Positions 27,089 to 35,301 of a stretch of DNA of 64,000 bases are shown in pieces. Position numbers and translations under genes: made by a program. The DNA is from Phenylobacterium sp. (GTDB lineage: Bacteria > Pseudomonadota > Alphaproteobacteria > Caulobacterales > Caulobacteraceae). The stretch covers positions 1 to 64,000 of the forward strand of contig NZ_SCVD01000019.1 in the NCBI RefSeq assembly GCF_004297125.1, in the 5' to 3' direction. The stretch's first letter is position 1. Each line of letters opens with the position of its first letter. Under the pieces are notes generated by a model, which did no database searches, was not told where the DNA came from, and saw nothing but the letters and a program-made list of their open reading frames with translations.

Positions 27089-27664
27089 TCACGTCCACGA
27101 GGCCGGAAACGTCTTGGGGGACTTCTGGTGTGACACCACCAGCTGCCTCGCCAGGCGCTTTCCGAGCCCCTCCACCAAGAACTCGATGGCCGAGACGGTT
27201 GGCGCCAACGGATAGTGACCATCCCCCAGCTGTAGCCGGGTCACCTGTTGCGCCGCCGTCAGCTGGAGGACCACAACCCCCTTGCGCGCGACGAGCCGTC
27301 CGCCGCCGCGCAGGGCGCCGAGGTCGTCCTCCTCGTCTCTGGCCCCCGCGCGAGCGGGCCCTCGAGCGCCGGGCCCATGCCCGTCATAGGCGGCCATGCC
27401 GACGAACCGCTCACCTTGTCGCGAGGCCCGATCGTCGTTCGCCGCCGACGGCGAGCCGTCCGTCCTGTTCGCCAACGCCGACCTCGCCCGGGCTGCCTGA
27501 ACGGCTTCGGTGAGAATGCGGCGCCCACGCTGGACCAAGCTCCGGTCCGCGCCATAAAGACCATCGCTCTCGCGAAGGATTTCGAGATCGGACATCTCTG
27601 AGAGATCGTCGCCCAGGCCATGTAGGATGGCGTTTACGATACGATCATCTTGATCGTTGCTCAT
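27089..27664 (-). CDS. small protein coupled to the sigma-like factor
   Basis: 191 residues; its ATG overlaps the sigma-like stop (ATGA). N-terminal acidic helices (DDRIVNAILHGLGDDLSEMSDLEIL) are followed by a low-complexity Arg/Gly/Ala stretch and a more ordered C-terminal part (GVVVLQLTAAQQVTRLQLG, IEFLVEGLGKRLARQLV). No membrane segment. Position directly after a sigma factor suggests an anti-sigma or adaptor role; no anti-sigma motif (such as HxxxCxxC) is visible. Confidence 0.6.
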   Translation of the reverse strand: MSNDQDDRIVNAILHGLGDDLSEMSDLEILRESDGLYGADRSLVQRGRRILTEAVQAARARSALANRTDGSPSAANDDRASRQGERFVGMAAYDGHGPGARGPARAGARDEEDDLGALRGGGRLVARKGVVVLQLTAAQQVTRLQLGDGHYPLAPTVSAIEFLVEGLGKRLARQLVVSHQKSPKTFPASWT

Positions 27665-28278
27665 GAGTTCCATCCTTCGTACATCTGCTCTAACTGGCGA
27701 CGTACGTTTCTAACTCTGGATGCAAATTGGATACGCGTCGGTATCGAGCCAACGAAGGCTTCGAGCTCGCCCCCCTCGAGGCCGGAGAGCATGCCGAGGA
27801 CGATCTTGCGCTCGACCGGGTCGTCGAACGCGGCGAGCACAGCCTCGACCTCGTCCAGCGCGGCGATGACCGCCGCAGGATCCTCGCCCCCCAAGGCTCG
27901 TCGCAGCGGGCCGCTGCCGGCGCCTCCCCACAAAAATTCGCCTGTCCCGGACTCAACGACGCCGGCAAGCGTCTCCTCCGCGTGAGCCGGCTCGCGCGCC
28001 GCAGCAAGTTTCGAGCGGTGCACGATGGCGATGATGTTCTTGAAGAACACGGTCATGAACGAGTGGTGGGCCGGGACCTGCCATCGTTCGTCCATCATCC
28101 GCAGGACGACTTCGTGCACGGCGTCCCGGTCTGAGTTCGGGTCTCGTGCGCCGAAGAGGCCGAGCACACGACGAGCGAACCGCATGAGGCGATAGACGTC
28201 GGCCGAAGAAAGCCGGTGAACTGCTTCTGCGACTTCTTCTGCAGTGAGGTAGCGCACGTCAGCTTTGCGACCGGGCAC
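27661..28278 (-). CDS. sigma-70/ECF-like factor
   Basis: 205 residues from a GTG with GGGAGG 7 bases upstream. Residues 25-95 resemble sigma region 2 (YRLMRFARRVLG, DRDAVHEVVLRMMDERW, FMTVFFKNIIAIVHRSK); residues ~145-200 could be region 4 (AVLAAFDDPVERKIVLGMLSGLEGGELEAFVG, then TRIQFASRVRNVRRQLEQMY). It is the first gene of a four-gene overlapping operon with a Lon-like and a Ppx-like protein, and is divergent from the graspetide genes. Assignment rests on pattern similarity; a different helical regulator is possible. Confidence 0.6.
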   Translation of the reverse strand: MPGRKADVRYLTAEEVAEAVHRLSSADVYRLMRFARRVLGLFGARDPNSDRDAVHEVVLRMMDERWQVPAHHSFMTVFFKNIIAIVHRSKLAAAREPAHAEETLAGVVESGTGEFLWGGAGSGPLRRALGGEDPAAVIAALDEVEAVLAAFDDPVERKIVLGMLSGLEGGELEAFVGSIPTRIQFASRVRNVRRQLEQMYEGWNS

Positions 28279-28454
28279 TTCGTTGCCTCCCTTCGCCTAC
28301 CTATCCATGTCAACGGGAACAGCGCTCGCGGACACCGGCGCGAAAAAAAGATTCACGCAGTACAGGCCCGGTTCCTGTCTCCAGACCTGCGGCCCGGGAA
28401 CATTTCAAAGTAGGCGAGGTGATGGCCACCCGCCCGACGCGTGGAGACTACACA

Positions 28455-28700
28455 ATGTATGACATCAGACGGCTCGAAGACCTAACGGGCGGCGAGGCTC
28501 CGTTCATGATGCTGCTGGCGAGGCCGACGCCCTATGACGTCGAAGCCATGATGCGGCGCGCTGACGGTCTCACCTACGATGCGGCCCGCCAGGTGAACGA
28601 GGGGGAAGGCGATCCGCTCTCGATGGGCCGCAGCACCTGCTTCCGGCGCAGCAGCACCGGCGTGATCTTCTTGGACAACGACCGGTCGCAAGACGACTGA
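28455..28700 (+). CDS. graspetide (omega-ester peptide) precursor candidate
   Basis: 81 residues from an ATG with GGAGA 7 bases upstream; in-frame GTG/ATG starts at 28419/28422 would add 11-12 residues. The leader contains APFMMLLARPTPYDVE (residues 15-30), like the conserved PF-L-R segment by which ATP-grasp ligases bind their precursors. The tail (residues 60-81) is a core-like string with Ser/Thr donors (RSTC, RRSSTG) followed by Asp acceptors (FLDND, RSQDD). The ligase gene follows 59 bases later. Together these support a ring-forming ester/amide peptide. Ring pattern and product activity cannot be predicted here. Confidence 0.7.
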   Translation: MYDIRRLEDLTGGEAPFMMLLARPTPYDVEAMMRRADGLTYDAARQVNEGEGDPLSMGRSTCFRRSSTGVIFLDNDRSQDD

Positions 28701-28759
28701 CCCCCTCGTGGCCGCCCGAGTTCAGCTCGCGCGGCCCTTTTCTGGAGCCCACAACACCC

Positions 28760-29749
28760 ATGACTGTGCTCATCATTACGAACCGCGATGACGTGCACGC
28801 GGACCTGGTCATCCCCCTCCTCGAAGGGGCGGACCACCGTCGTCGCGCCGTGCGGCTGAACACCGAGGATTTTCTCGTCAACTGCCCTTTCGAACTTCAT
28901 CAGCCCAGCGCAGAGGCGAGCCTGAAGATCCTCGACGCCGACCGCCGCCTCGAGTTCTCGGAAGTGACCGCCGTCTGGTACCGAAAGCCGCCGCCGGTGG
29001 TGCCGCCCGATGAGCTGGCGTTCCCGCCGGCCCGAGGCTTTGCGGTGCGCGAGGCGGAAGCCGCCTTGCGAACGATGTTCGACCTCCTCGAGGATCGCTA
29101 CTGGATGAGCCCGGTCCCCAGCATCCGAAGGGCCAGCCAAAAGCTCCCCAATCTCAAGGTCGCCGCGGACCTGGGGTTCACCGTCCCGCCGACACTGGTC
29201 ACCAACCGGCCTGCGGCTATCGAGGCCTTCGCCCGTCGGTACGACTGGAACGTGCTGGCCAAGCCCTTCACCTTCGACACCTTCCAAACGGGAGGCGATC
29301 GGCCGCAGTCATGGGATACCTTCGCCGCGCGCTTCGACGCGGCCACCTTCGAGGCGGTGCGCGAGAGCGTTCGCCTGTGTCCCGTGATCGTGCAGCCCTA
29401 TGTGGAGAAGGCCCTGGAACTGCGCGCGACGCTGGTCGGACGCGAAGTCTTCTGCACAGCCCTGCATTCCCAGGAGCACGCTGACGCCCGTGAAGATTGG
29501 CGCGCCGCGGCCGTCGAAGAGATTCGGCATGAGCCGTTCGCGCTGCCAGCTGAGGTCGAGGCCCGACTGCTCGCCTTCAACGATCACTTCGGTCTCAACT
29601 TCTCGGCTGTTGATCTCATCCTGGACCCGGGCGGCCGCTACGTCTGGCTGGAGGCGAACCCGAACGGGCAGTGGCGCTGGCTTGAAGATTTGACGGGGCA
29701 GCCGATCTCAAACGCGATCGCGGCGCAGCTCGCGCAGGCTCACGCCTGA
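28760..29749 (+). CDS. MvdD-like ATP-grasp ligase for graspetide maturation
   Basis: 329 residues, the usual size of microviridin/graspetide macrocyclases. Recognisable parts: MTVLIITNRDDVHAD start, AVWYRKPPP (typical of this family), an ATP-grasp central domain (NVLAKPF, VIVQPYVEKALELRATLVG) and the C-terminal LEANPNGQWRWLEDLTGQPI, close to the family hallmark. It joins Ser/Thr/Lys side chains to Asp/Glu of the precursor by ester or amide bonds. No N-acetyltransferase, protease or transporter gene is adjacent. Converges with the clpA remnant. Confidence 0.85.
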   Translation: MTVLIITNRDDVHADLVIPLLEGADHRRRAVRLNTEDFLVNCPFELHQPSAEASLKILDADRRLEFSEVTAVWYRKPPPVVPPDELAFPPARGFAVREAEAALRTMFDLLEDRYWMSPVPSIRRASQKLPNLKVAADLGFTVPPTLVTNRPAAIEAFARRYDWNVLAKPFTFDTFQTGGDRPQSWDTFAARFDAATFEAVRESVRLCPVIVQPYVEKALELRATLVGREVFCTALHSQEHADAREDWRAAAVEEIRHEPFALPAEVEARLLAFNDHFGLNFSAVDLILDPGGRYVWLEANPNGQWRWLEDLTGQPISNAIAAQLAQAHA

Positions 29750-29795
29750 CAGGTTCCTCGACGGATCATCGTCGTCGAGTCCTTGGCCCAGGCGC

Positions 29796-30632
29796 TCAGG
29801 GCGGCGGCCGTTGTCGCGCCAAGTCTTGCGCGGATACCAGGCCGCGCAGCGAACCGCGAAAGTCTTTGCCGTTGAGCCCGGCAGCTGCGCCTTGACCATG
29901 ACCTGGAACAGGGATGTTGAAGACTTCGGGGTGCGGGGTGCCGGGGTTCGTGTGCCGGAGCTTGTGGAACGCCTCGTAGTCGGTCTTCAGGCCCTTCAGG
30001 ATCTTGATCGTGTCTTCGATCGTGGGCTCGTTCACGTCGATTTTCTGGAAGCGGCGAACGAGGGCCCGGTCCTTCTCGAAGTGCTGACGGAACGCCTTGT
30101 AGGTCGTTGAGCCCATCCGCCAAATTAGCGGATCGACCTCCCCCGGCTTGGCCTTCTCGTTGAGGTTGATGCAGTAGGCTTCGAGCGCCTCGCCGCCGGT
30201 CTTCACCTGCGGCTTGTCCTCGCCCTCGGCGCCCTTGCCGGGCTTGGCCTCGGACGCGCCGGCCTTCTTGGCGATGCCATGGGCGATGTAGTTGACCGCG
30301 TCGTACCGCGTCATGTCGTGCCTTTGCAGGAAGTAGGCGGCGTGGCTCTCGGGCTCGCTGAAGATCGCCACCAGCACATTGGCGCGGGTGACTTCCTCGC
30401 GGCCCGAGGACTGCACGTGGATCATGACGCGCCGGAAGCCCGCGATGGGCTTTGCGTCTTCCCCGTCGTCGACGACAAGGGAGCGCAGTTCGTTGTCCAC
30501 GTAGTTGGTGAGCGTGGTCCTGAGCGCGCCGACGTCGCACGCCCGCATCACGCCGGCGGCGTCCCCGTCATCGATCAGACTGAGGAGCAGGTGCTCCAGC
30601 GTCGCGTATTCGGGCTTTCGCAGCTGACGCAC
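29796..30632 (-). pseudogene. clpA: clpA remnant lacking the first Walker A region
   Basis: 278-codon open frame with near-perfect ClpA similarity in pieces: the N-domain EYATLEHLLLSLIDD through YDAVNYIAHGI (residues 8-120), the linker LEAYCINLNEKA...DPLI (150-170), then a direct jump to MGSTTYKAFRQHFEKDRAL (173 onward). About 110 residues that hold Walker A and Walker B of the first AAA module are missing between DPLI and MGSTTY. Similarity ends near residue 230 and a foreign-looking tail follows. The first ~20 ClpA residues are also absent. It cannot be a working unfoldase. It remains open, so a short ClpA-N-domain protein might still be made. Confidence 0.8.
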
Positions 30633-31037
30633 GATCTAGCGACTGTTGAGTGAAAATCAGGGGTAAGCCCCGAATCATCGATCTGCGAGGAAGGGGCTGC
30701 CGCCAGAGCATCGCGACAGCCCAAGTCAAGTTCAGATAAGAAATCGAGATATGACCTCGGCAACTTTGGCCATCGCTGTCGGCCCCGTGGTGATCGCCAT
30801 GACAGCCACCACGCCCAGGCCTGCAAGGCGGACAACAACGACGGCATAGAAAGCAGGTAGAGCGCAGGGCCCTTTTGCTTCGAATGAGTTGCCCGAAAAC
30901 TTGAGATGGTCGCTACGTACGAGCTGACCACGTCGATGAGTTTGAGAACCAGCGCCCGTTCGACGAGCGCCTTTCACGACGACGTGGGCCCTCGACGTGG
31001 ATTCTTGAGTTATGCGAGCAAGTGAAGGCAAGTGCCT
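30633..31037 (-). other. 405-bp stretch separating clpS and clpA remnants
   Basis: Just after the clpS stop, a TTG at 31031 begins MPSLARITQEST, similar to the first residues of ClpA (MPSFSR...). Homology to ClpA then stops and resumes only near 30614. The intervening ~380 bases seem to be an insertion or rearranged DNA; I see no transposase or terminal repeats. Confidence 0.45.
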
Positions 31038-31363
31038 CTAGTCCTCTTCCATGGTGCACTGCAGCGGGTGCTGATGCCGCCGCGCCGTATCAACGACCTG
31101 ACCTACTTTTGTTTCCGCCACTTCGTACGTGTAGACCCCGCAGACGCCCACGCCATGCTGATGGACATGGAGCATTATGCGGGTCGCGTCTTCGCGCGAC
31201 CTGTTGAAGAACTGCTCAAGTATGTGCGGGGCGAATTCCATCGTCTCGTCGCCGTCATGAGCAGAAGGACTCGGTACATCGACGACTTCTCCGCCTTCGC
31301 CTTCGGCGGGAGGGCCGCCGAGCGAACACCGGCGTTAGCGCCACCTACCTTTCGCTCGCTCAT
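31038..31363 (-). pseudogene. clpS: clpS with a single-base frameshift
   Basis: From an ATG at 31363, one frame encodes MSERKVGG...[13 protein letters not shown], the ClpS N-terminus. The continuation is in another frame: [45 protein letters not shown] and [10 protein letters not shown], the conserved ClpS core. The switch falls around 31250-31258, where ClpS should read LLLNDDET; loss of one A (CTC-A-ATGAC to CTC-ATGAC) explains it. ClpS delivers N-degron substrates to ClpAP. With the adjacent clpA remnant this is a decayed clpS-clpA pair, in the normal gene order. Confidence 0.82.
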
Positions 31364-31746
31364 GTGTCTGGTCTCCCGGTGTGCGGCACTGACCGTAGCC
31401 AGAGCGATAGCGCAGGGACATCGCCATCGGAAAATTCGCATCTGCCTCCGCGAGATGGACGCGGCACGGTGATCCTCACGCGTGGCGTGGGGGAGGCAAC
31501 AATGAACACACATCATCTGGGCGGCCTGTGGGCCGGGCGGAGCAGGGCCGGCCTTGCGCCGAGGCGACGACCTCGCCAGTGCCCCAAATTCTTGACATTT
31601 TGGGCGTTCTGGAGTAGTTGATTAGAGCATTCGGCGGGCGGGGCTCGACGAGGCATTCCCGAAAACTGGAACCTGCGTTGGCGCGTTATTCTGCTGCGTC
31701 GACCCTATGCTTGCCCAGGTGGGCAACGATCCGAGAAACAGCTCCT
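31364..31746. other. 383-bp intergenic region
   Basis: No gene supported. A TTGACA hexamer at about 31592-31597 could belong to a promoter for the phage-tail-like gene downstream, but the matching -10 is weak. Confidence 0.35.
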
Positions 31747-32205
31747 ATGACTCACGCCTTTGGCATGTGCGGCATCGACGGCAATCGCCAGCTCCCCCCT
31801 CAAGAAGGCCGCCGCGTAATGTATCCTCAGCCGCCGTTCTGGGCTGATCTCGCTCCCACCCTCCGACAGAAGATTGCCGCGTCCACGCCTGCTACGCTCT
31901 TCCTGGCGCTACTTACGACGGCTCCGAACGCCGACGGCCTTGGAGAAGTTGAGTTGGTGGTTGAGGGCTACCGCCGCGTGCCGTTCCCCTGGGTGCACAT
32001 GAACGGCTCGTATGACGTCAATCCACATCCCCTCAGCATTGTGCTGCCTCAACCGTCGGGTGCGGTGACTCACGTTGGTCTCTACGACGACCTCGGGGAG
32101 TTGCGCTTCTACGGACGCATCTTGTTCATGAGGCACGACTGGACGCCGGCGCGGGAATTCGACTTCTTGGACCATAAGGTGCGGATGAAGCGAATCCGGC
32201 AATAA
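31747..32205 (+). CDS. phage tail fibre/Gp80-like protein
   Basis: About 152 residues. TLFLALLTTAPNADGLGEVELVVEGYRRV, then IVLPQPSGAVTHVGLYDDLGELRFYGRI, matches the arrangement of small phage tail-associated proteins (LAL(F/L)TTAP..., GY.R..., VTH.G(L/I)(Y/F)D......FYG). No other phage structural genes are adjacent. It may be a stray phage gene, or part of a captured tail-derived structure. An in-frame start further upstream is possible, but this ATG begins the plausible protein. Confidence 0.55.
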   Translation: MTHAFGMCGIDGNRQLPPQEGRRVMYPQPPFWADLAPTLRQKIAASTPATLFLALLTTAPNADGLGEVELVVEGYRRVPFPWVHMNGSYDVNPHPLSIVLPQPSGAVTHVGLYDDLGELRFYGRILFMRHDWTPAREFDFLDHKVRMKRIRQ

Positions 32206-32271
32206 AATACATAACGATCTGGGGATCATGAATAATTGTAAAGAAATGTATTGATCCAAGATTTCGTGGCG

Positions 32272-32299
32272 GAGTCATGTTTCGGGTAAAACGTGACTC
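32272..32299. promoter_or_regulatory. 28-bp inverted repeat upstream of tnsA (operator or terminator)
   Basis: GAGTCATGTTT and AAAACGTGACTC form an almost perfect inverted repeat around CGGGT, followed by ATTTTTCTATT. It could be an intrinsic terminator for the preceding gene (ending at 32205) or an operator for the tns operon, which begins 68 bases later. The DNA here is markedly AT-rich. Confidence 0.5.
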
Positions 32300-32366
32300 A
32301 TTTTTCTATTGACCATTGGGCAAATGCGCGACTTATAGAGTGTCCAGAACTTAAGGAGGGTTCTGG

Positions 32367-33134
32367 ATGTCTCTACATTGCAACCGAGGTGGTCTCCGAA
32401 CCGGGCGCCAACTTCATGAGATGTTGGAGATCGAGCGGCGCGAGCATCGCATCGCCTGGCTCAGAACCTCTGCCACGATCTATCAGCGCGCAGATCGTGG
32501 CCCGATGCGTCCAGTGGGACGCCGGCGGGGGGTGCGCCCTGGCGGGCTCTACTCGAGCCACAAGAACGGCAAGATGGTTGGCTTTGAATCGCTGGCCGAG
32601 AGGGATGCGATCTACTGCGCAGAGGTTCTGCCTCAGGTCGTCTCGTACCGTTCACAGCCTCATACGATCGAGGCGATCATCGACGGTGTCGCTCGTCGCT
32701 ACACGCCAGATCTAGAGGAAACGCTCTCCAACGGGCAGATTCGGATCACGGAGGTAAAGGAGGACTTCGAGGCGTCGCGTGACCCTGACTACGCTGCGAA
32801 ATTGAACCTCTTCGCGACTGTCTACCGCGGCATGGGCTGGGACTTCCGCATCCTGCAGCGACGGGAGTTCGGCGGCACCTTGGAGTTTGCGGGAATCTGC
32901 AAGGTGCAGTCCTTCCGGCGAGTGGCCTTCGATGCCCACGACTTAGCCCTCGTTCGCGAGCATCTCGCAGGCGGTACGAGGCCGCTCGGCGAACTCGCCG
33001 ATCTGTTCCAAACCCCCGTGATCGGGCTGGCGACCGTCGCAGCGATGATGGTGGCGCGCCTCATGCTGATCGACCTCTCCGGCGGGTTCACGACCGACGC
33101 CTTGGTTCGGGAGTTCGACGACCGTGGCGCGTAA
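32367..33134 (+). CDS. tnsA: TnsA-like transposon endonuclease
   Basis: 255 residues; an ideal AAGGAGGG lies 6 bases before the ATG. The restriction-endonuclease fold core is seen: GFESLAERDAIYCAEVLP (Glu74), then RRYTPDLEETL (Asp115) and IRITEVKED (Glu129-x-Lys131), followed by a C-terminal winged-helix-like part (FQTPVIGLATVAAMMVARLMLIDL). TnsA cuts the 5' ends of the transposon so that it leaves the donor by cut-and-paste. Its 3' end overlaps tnsB by 11 bases. Confidence 0.88.
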   Translation: MSLHCNRGGLRTGRQLHEMLEIERREHRIAWLRTSATIYQRADRGPMRPVGRRRGVRPGGLYSSHKNGKMVGFESLAERDAIYCAEVLPQVVSYRSQPHTIEAIIDGVARRYTPDLEETLSNGQIRITEVKEDFEASRDPDYAAKLNLFATVYRGMGWDFRILQRREFGGTLEFAGICKVQSFRRVAFDAHDLALVREHLAGGTRPLGELADLFQTPVIGLATVAAMMVARLMLIDLSGGFTTDALVREFDDRGA

Positions 33135-35301
33135 TCTCTTCCCCATCGCCGTGGGTGATCGCGTGATCGTCGACGGCACCCAACTGGTTCTCCATTCGAT
33201 GGCTCCCAGCAAGGTCGGTGCGCCACACGAACCTGACATCTTCCAGTTCAAGGACCCGCGCATCGATCGGGTCGTGACCTTCCCGCAGGCCGCCTTCCTG
33301 AAGCTCTACAACCAGAACAAGGTCAGGATATTAGGGGCGAACGAGTGGATCAGCGATCGCCCCATCGAGCTATGGGATGACGAAGGTCGTCTTGACGCGT
33401 CGGCGGCCTTGGCTGTCGAGAAGGCGCGGCGTCGCCTCCAGTACCTTCAGGCATACGACCAAGCGCCCGTTTCAAGGTCTACCGAGCAGCTTCGAAGGTT
33501 CATCCACCGCGTCGCTTCGACCCTGCCCGACCCCAAACCTCCTTCGCCTGGGGCTTTGCGACGTTGGATCTCAGAACGCGGCGAGCCCGATGACCGCCGG
33601 CTCTCCGAGATGGCCGACCGAAGACCTCGCGGGCTGCGGGCCTTGAAGCTCGACGAACGCGTCGAAGCGATCGTCGAAGAGGAGGCGGAGGCCTACTGGA
33701 ACAACATCCGGGTGAACCTAACCGAAGTCTGGCACCGAGTGGAGGCAAGGGTCCGAAAGGAGCTGGCCAGCGCCGAGGGCATCGCGCGACCCGCATTGTC
33801 CACCATCAGCCTTCGGCTCCGGCAGATGGTCACGGTTGATCGCGCCTGCCGGCGATGGGGAAAGCGCGAGGGCCTACGCCGCTTTGGTTTGGTGAAGGGG
33901 GCGATGGAGGCCGAGAGCATCCTGGACATCGGCGTGATCGACCACACAACCCTCGACTGCTGGGTGATCGACGATCGCACGGGCCAGCCGATCGGCAGAC
34001 CTCGACTGACGGTTCTCCTGGACTCTTGCTCGCGGTACCCGCTGGGATTTCACGTCGGATGGCGTGATGCGAGCTTGGAGGCTGTGATGGCCTGCCTGCG
34101 ACACGCAGCACGCACGAAGGACTACCTTCGCGAAAGGTATCCCGGGATTCGGAATGCCTGGCTCGCCTACGGTTTGCCGCGGACGATCGTGTGCGACCAG
34201 GGCTTGGAGTTCATGGGCCGGTCGTTCGAGGATACGTGCGCGACGCTCGGGATCTCGATCCAGCCGGCTCCTGTCCGCACCCCTGAGTACAAAGGACAGG
34301 TCGAGCGGCTGTTCGGGACCATCCGGCAGGGTCTTCTCGACAAGCTCCCCGGCTCCGTTCCCCTGCGCCCGCAACTGATGAAGGAGTTTGGGATCGATCC
34401 GGAGAAGACGGCCGTAATCTACCTCTCTGAGATTGACGAATTGATCCATCGCTTTGTGTGCGACGTGTACGCGGTGGAGGTGCATCGTGGGCTAGGGGCC
34501 CCACCGGGGAAGGTTTGGCGCGATCACGCTAAGACGGACATCATCGAGCTGGCGCGCGATCTTGCGCTTCTCGATCGAGCATGTGCCACCGTCACCACCG
34601 GCAAACTGACCAAGGAGGGCATCAAGCTTCATAGGCTTGTTTACCGGTCTGAGGCTCTCGCAGACCTTCGCCTTCATCTGGCGCGTGGCGGGACCCGGAG
34701 CGATCGGTCCAATGGCTCGATGCGCGTGAAGATCGCCTACCGTGAAGATGACGTATCGCAGGTCTCCGTCTGGGACCCCGTCCTCAACGACTACATTGAT
34801 GTCCCCTGTACGGACGCCGCGTACACCAAAGGCCTGAGCCTCTCGCTCCATAGGATGATCAGAGCCTGGTGTGACGAGACCAATCGCGAGTTTCAGACTG
34901 CGATGGACAGGCTCGGCGCACGCGACGCCTTCTACGAGCGCATAGACGAGTTCCGCGCCCGGGGAGTGATCGCTCGAAAGCGCCTCCAGCGTGTCCGCCA
35001 CGGAGAGCGCGAAGTGCGCGGCGACTTGGTACGCCTCGTCGAGACGACGGCGCCAGGTAGTCTACCTGTCCCTACGGTCAACGAGGTGGGCGTGGATACC
35101 GCGCGAAACCGCGTCGATGGGCATCATCTCGAGCCTCGGGCGCGCCTGGGCGGTCGTGCTCGTAAGAGGCCCACCAAGGGCGTGAACAAGCCCACCACCG
35201 CGTCTAGCCGTCACGTAGAGACGGATCGGACAACGTCGTCTGTCGGCGACGCAAACTGGACCTCCCTCGTCAGCCGCGCCCGGCAAGCGGAGGACCGCTA
35301 A
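33124..35301 (+). CDS. tnsB: TnsB-like DDE transposase
   Basis: 725 residues from a GTG. N-terminal helical DNA-binding domains precede a retroviral-integrase (rve) core with Asp273 (LDIGVIDHTTLD), Asp358 (TIVCDQGLEF) and Glu394 (YKGQVERLFGTI); the last two are 36 residues apart as expected. A C-terminal Mu-type beta-barrel region and a basic tail (GGRARKRPTKGVNK) follow. TnsB binds the repeated end sites and joins 3' ends to the target. It overlaps tnsA and shares its last base with the tnsC start. Confidence 0.93.
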   Translation: MARNLFPIAVGDRVIVDGTQLVLHSMAPSKVGAPHEPDIFQFKDPRIDRVVTFPQAAFLKLYNQNKVRILGANEWISDRPIELWDDEGRLDASAALAVEKARRRLQYLQAYDQAPVSRSTEQLRRFIHRVASTLPDPKPPSPGALRRWISERGEPDDRRLSEMADRRPRGLRALKLDERVEAIVEEEAEAYWNNIRVNLTEVWHRVEARVRKELASAEGIARPALSTISLRLRQMVTVDRACRRWGKREGLRRFGLVKGAMEAESILDIGVIDHTTLDCWVIDDRTGQPIGRPRLTVLLDSCSRYPLGFHVGWRDASLEAVMACLRHAARTKDYLRERYPGIRNAWLAYGLPRTIVCDQGLEFMGRSFEDTCATLGISIQPAPVRTPEYKGQVERLFGTIRQGLLDKLPGSVPLRPQLMKEFGIDPEKTAVIYLSEIDELIHRFVCDVYAVEVHRGLGAPPGKVWRDHAKTDIIELARDLALLDRACATVTTGKLTKEGIKLHRLVYRSEALADLRLHLARGGTRSDRSNGSMRVKIAYREDDVSQVSVWDPVLNDYIDVPCTDAAYTKGLSLSLHRMIRAWCDETNREFQTAMDRLGARDAFYERIDEFRARGVIARKRLQRVRHGEREVRGDLVRLVETTAPGSLPVPTVNEVGVDTARNRVDGHHLEPRARLGGRARKRPTKGVNKPTTASSRHVETDRTTSSVGDANWTSLVSRARQAEDR

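Noticed and set aside
31032..31472. 146-codon plus-strand frame
   Set aside because: It is the antisense of the clpS remnant; the minus strand carries unmistakable ClpS sequence.
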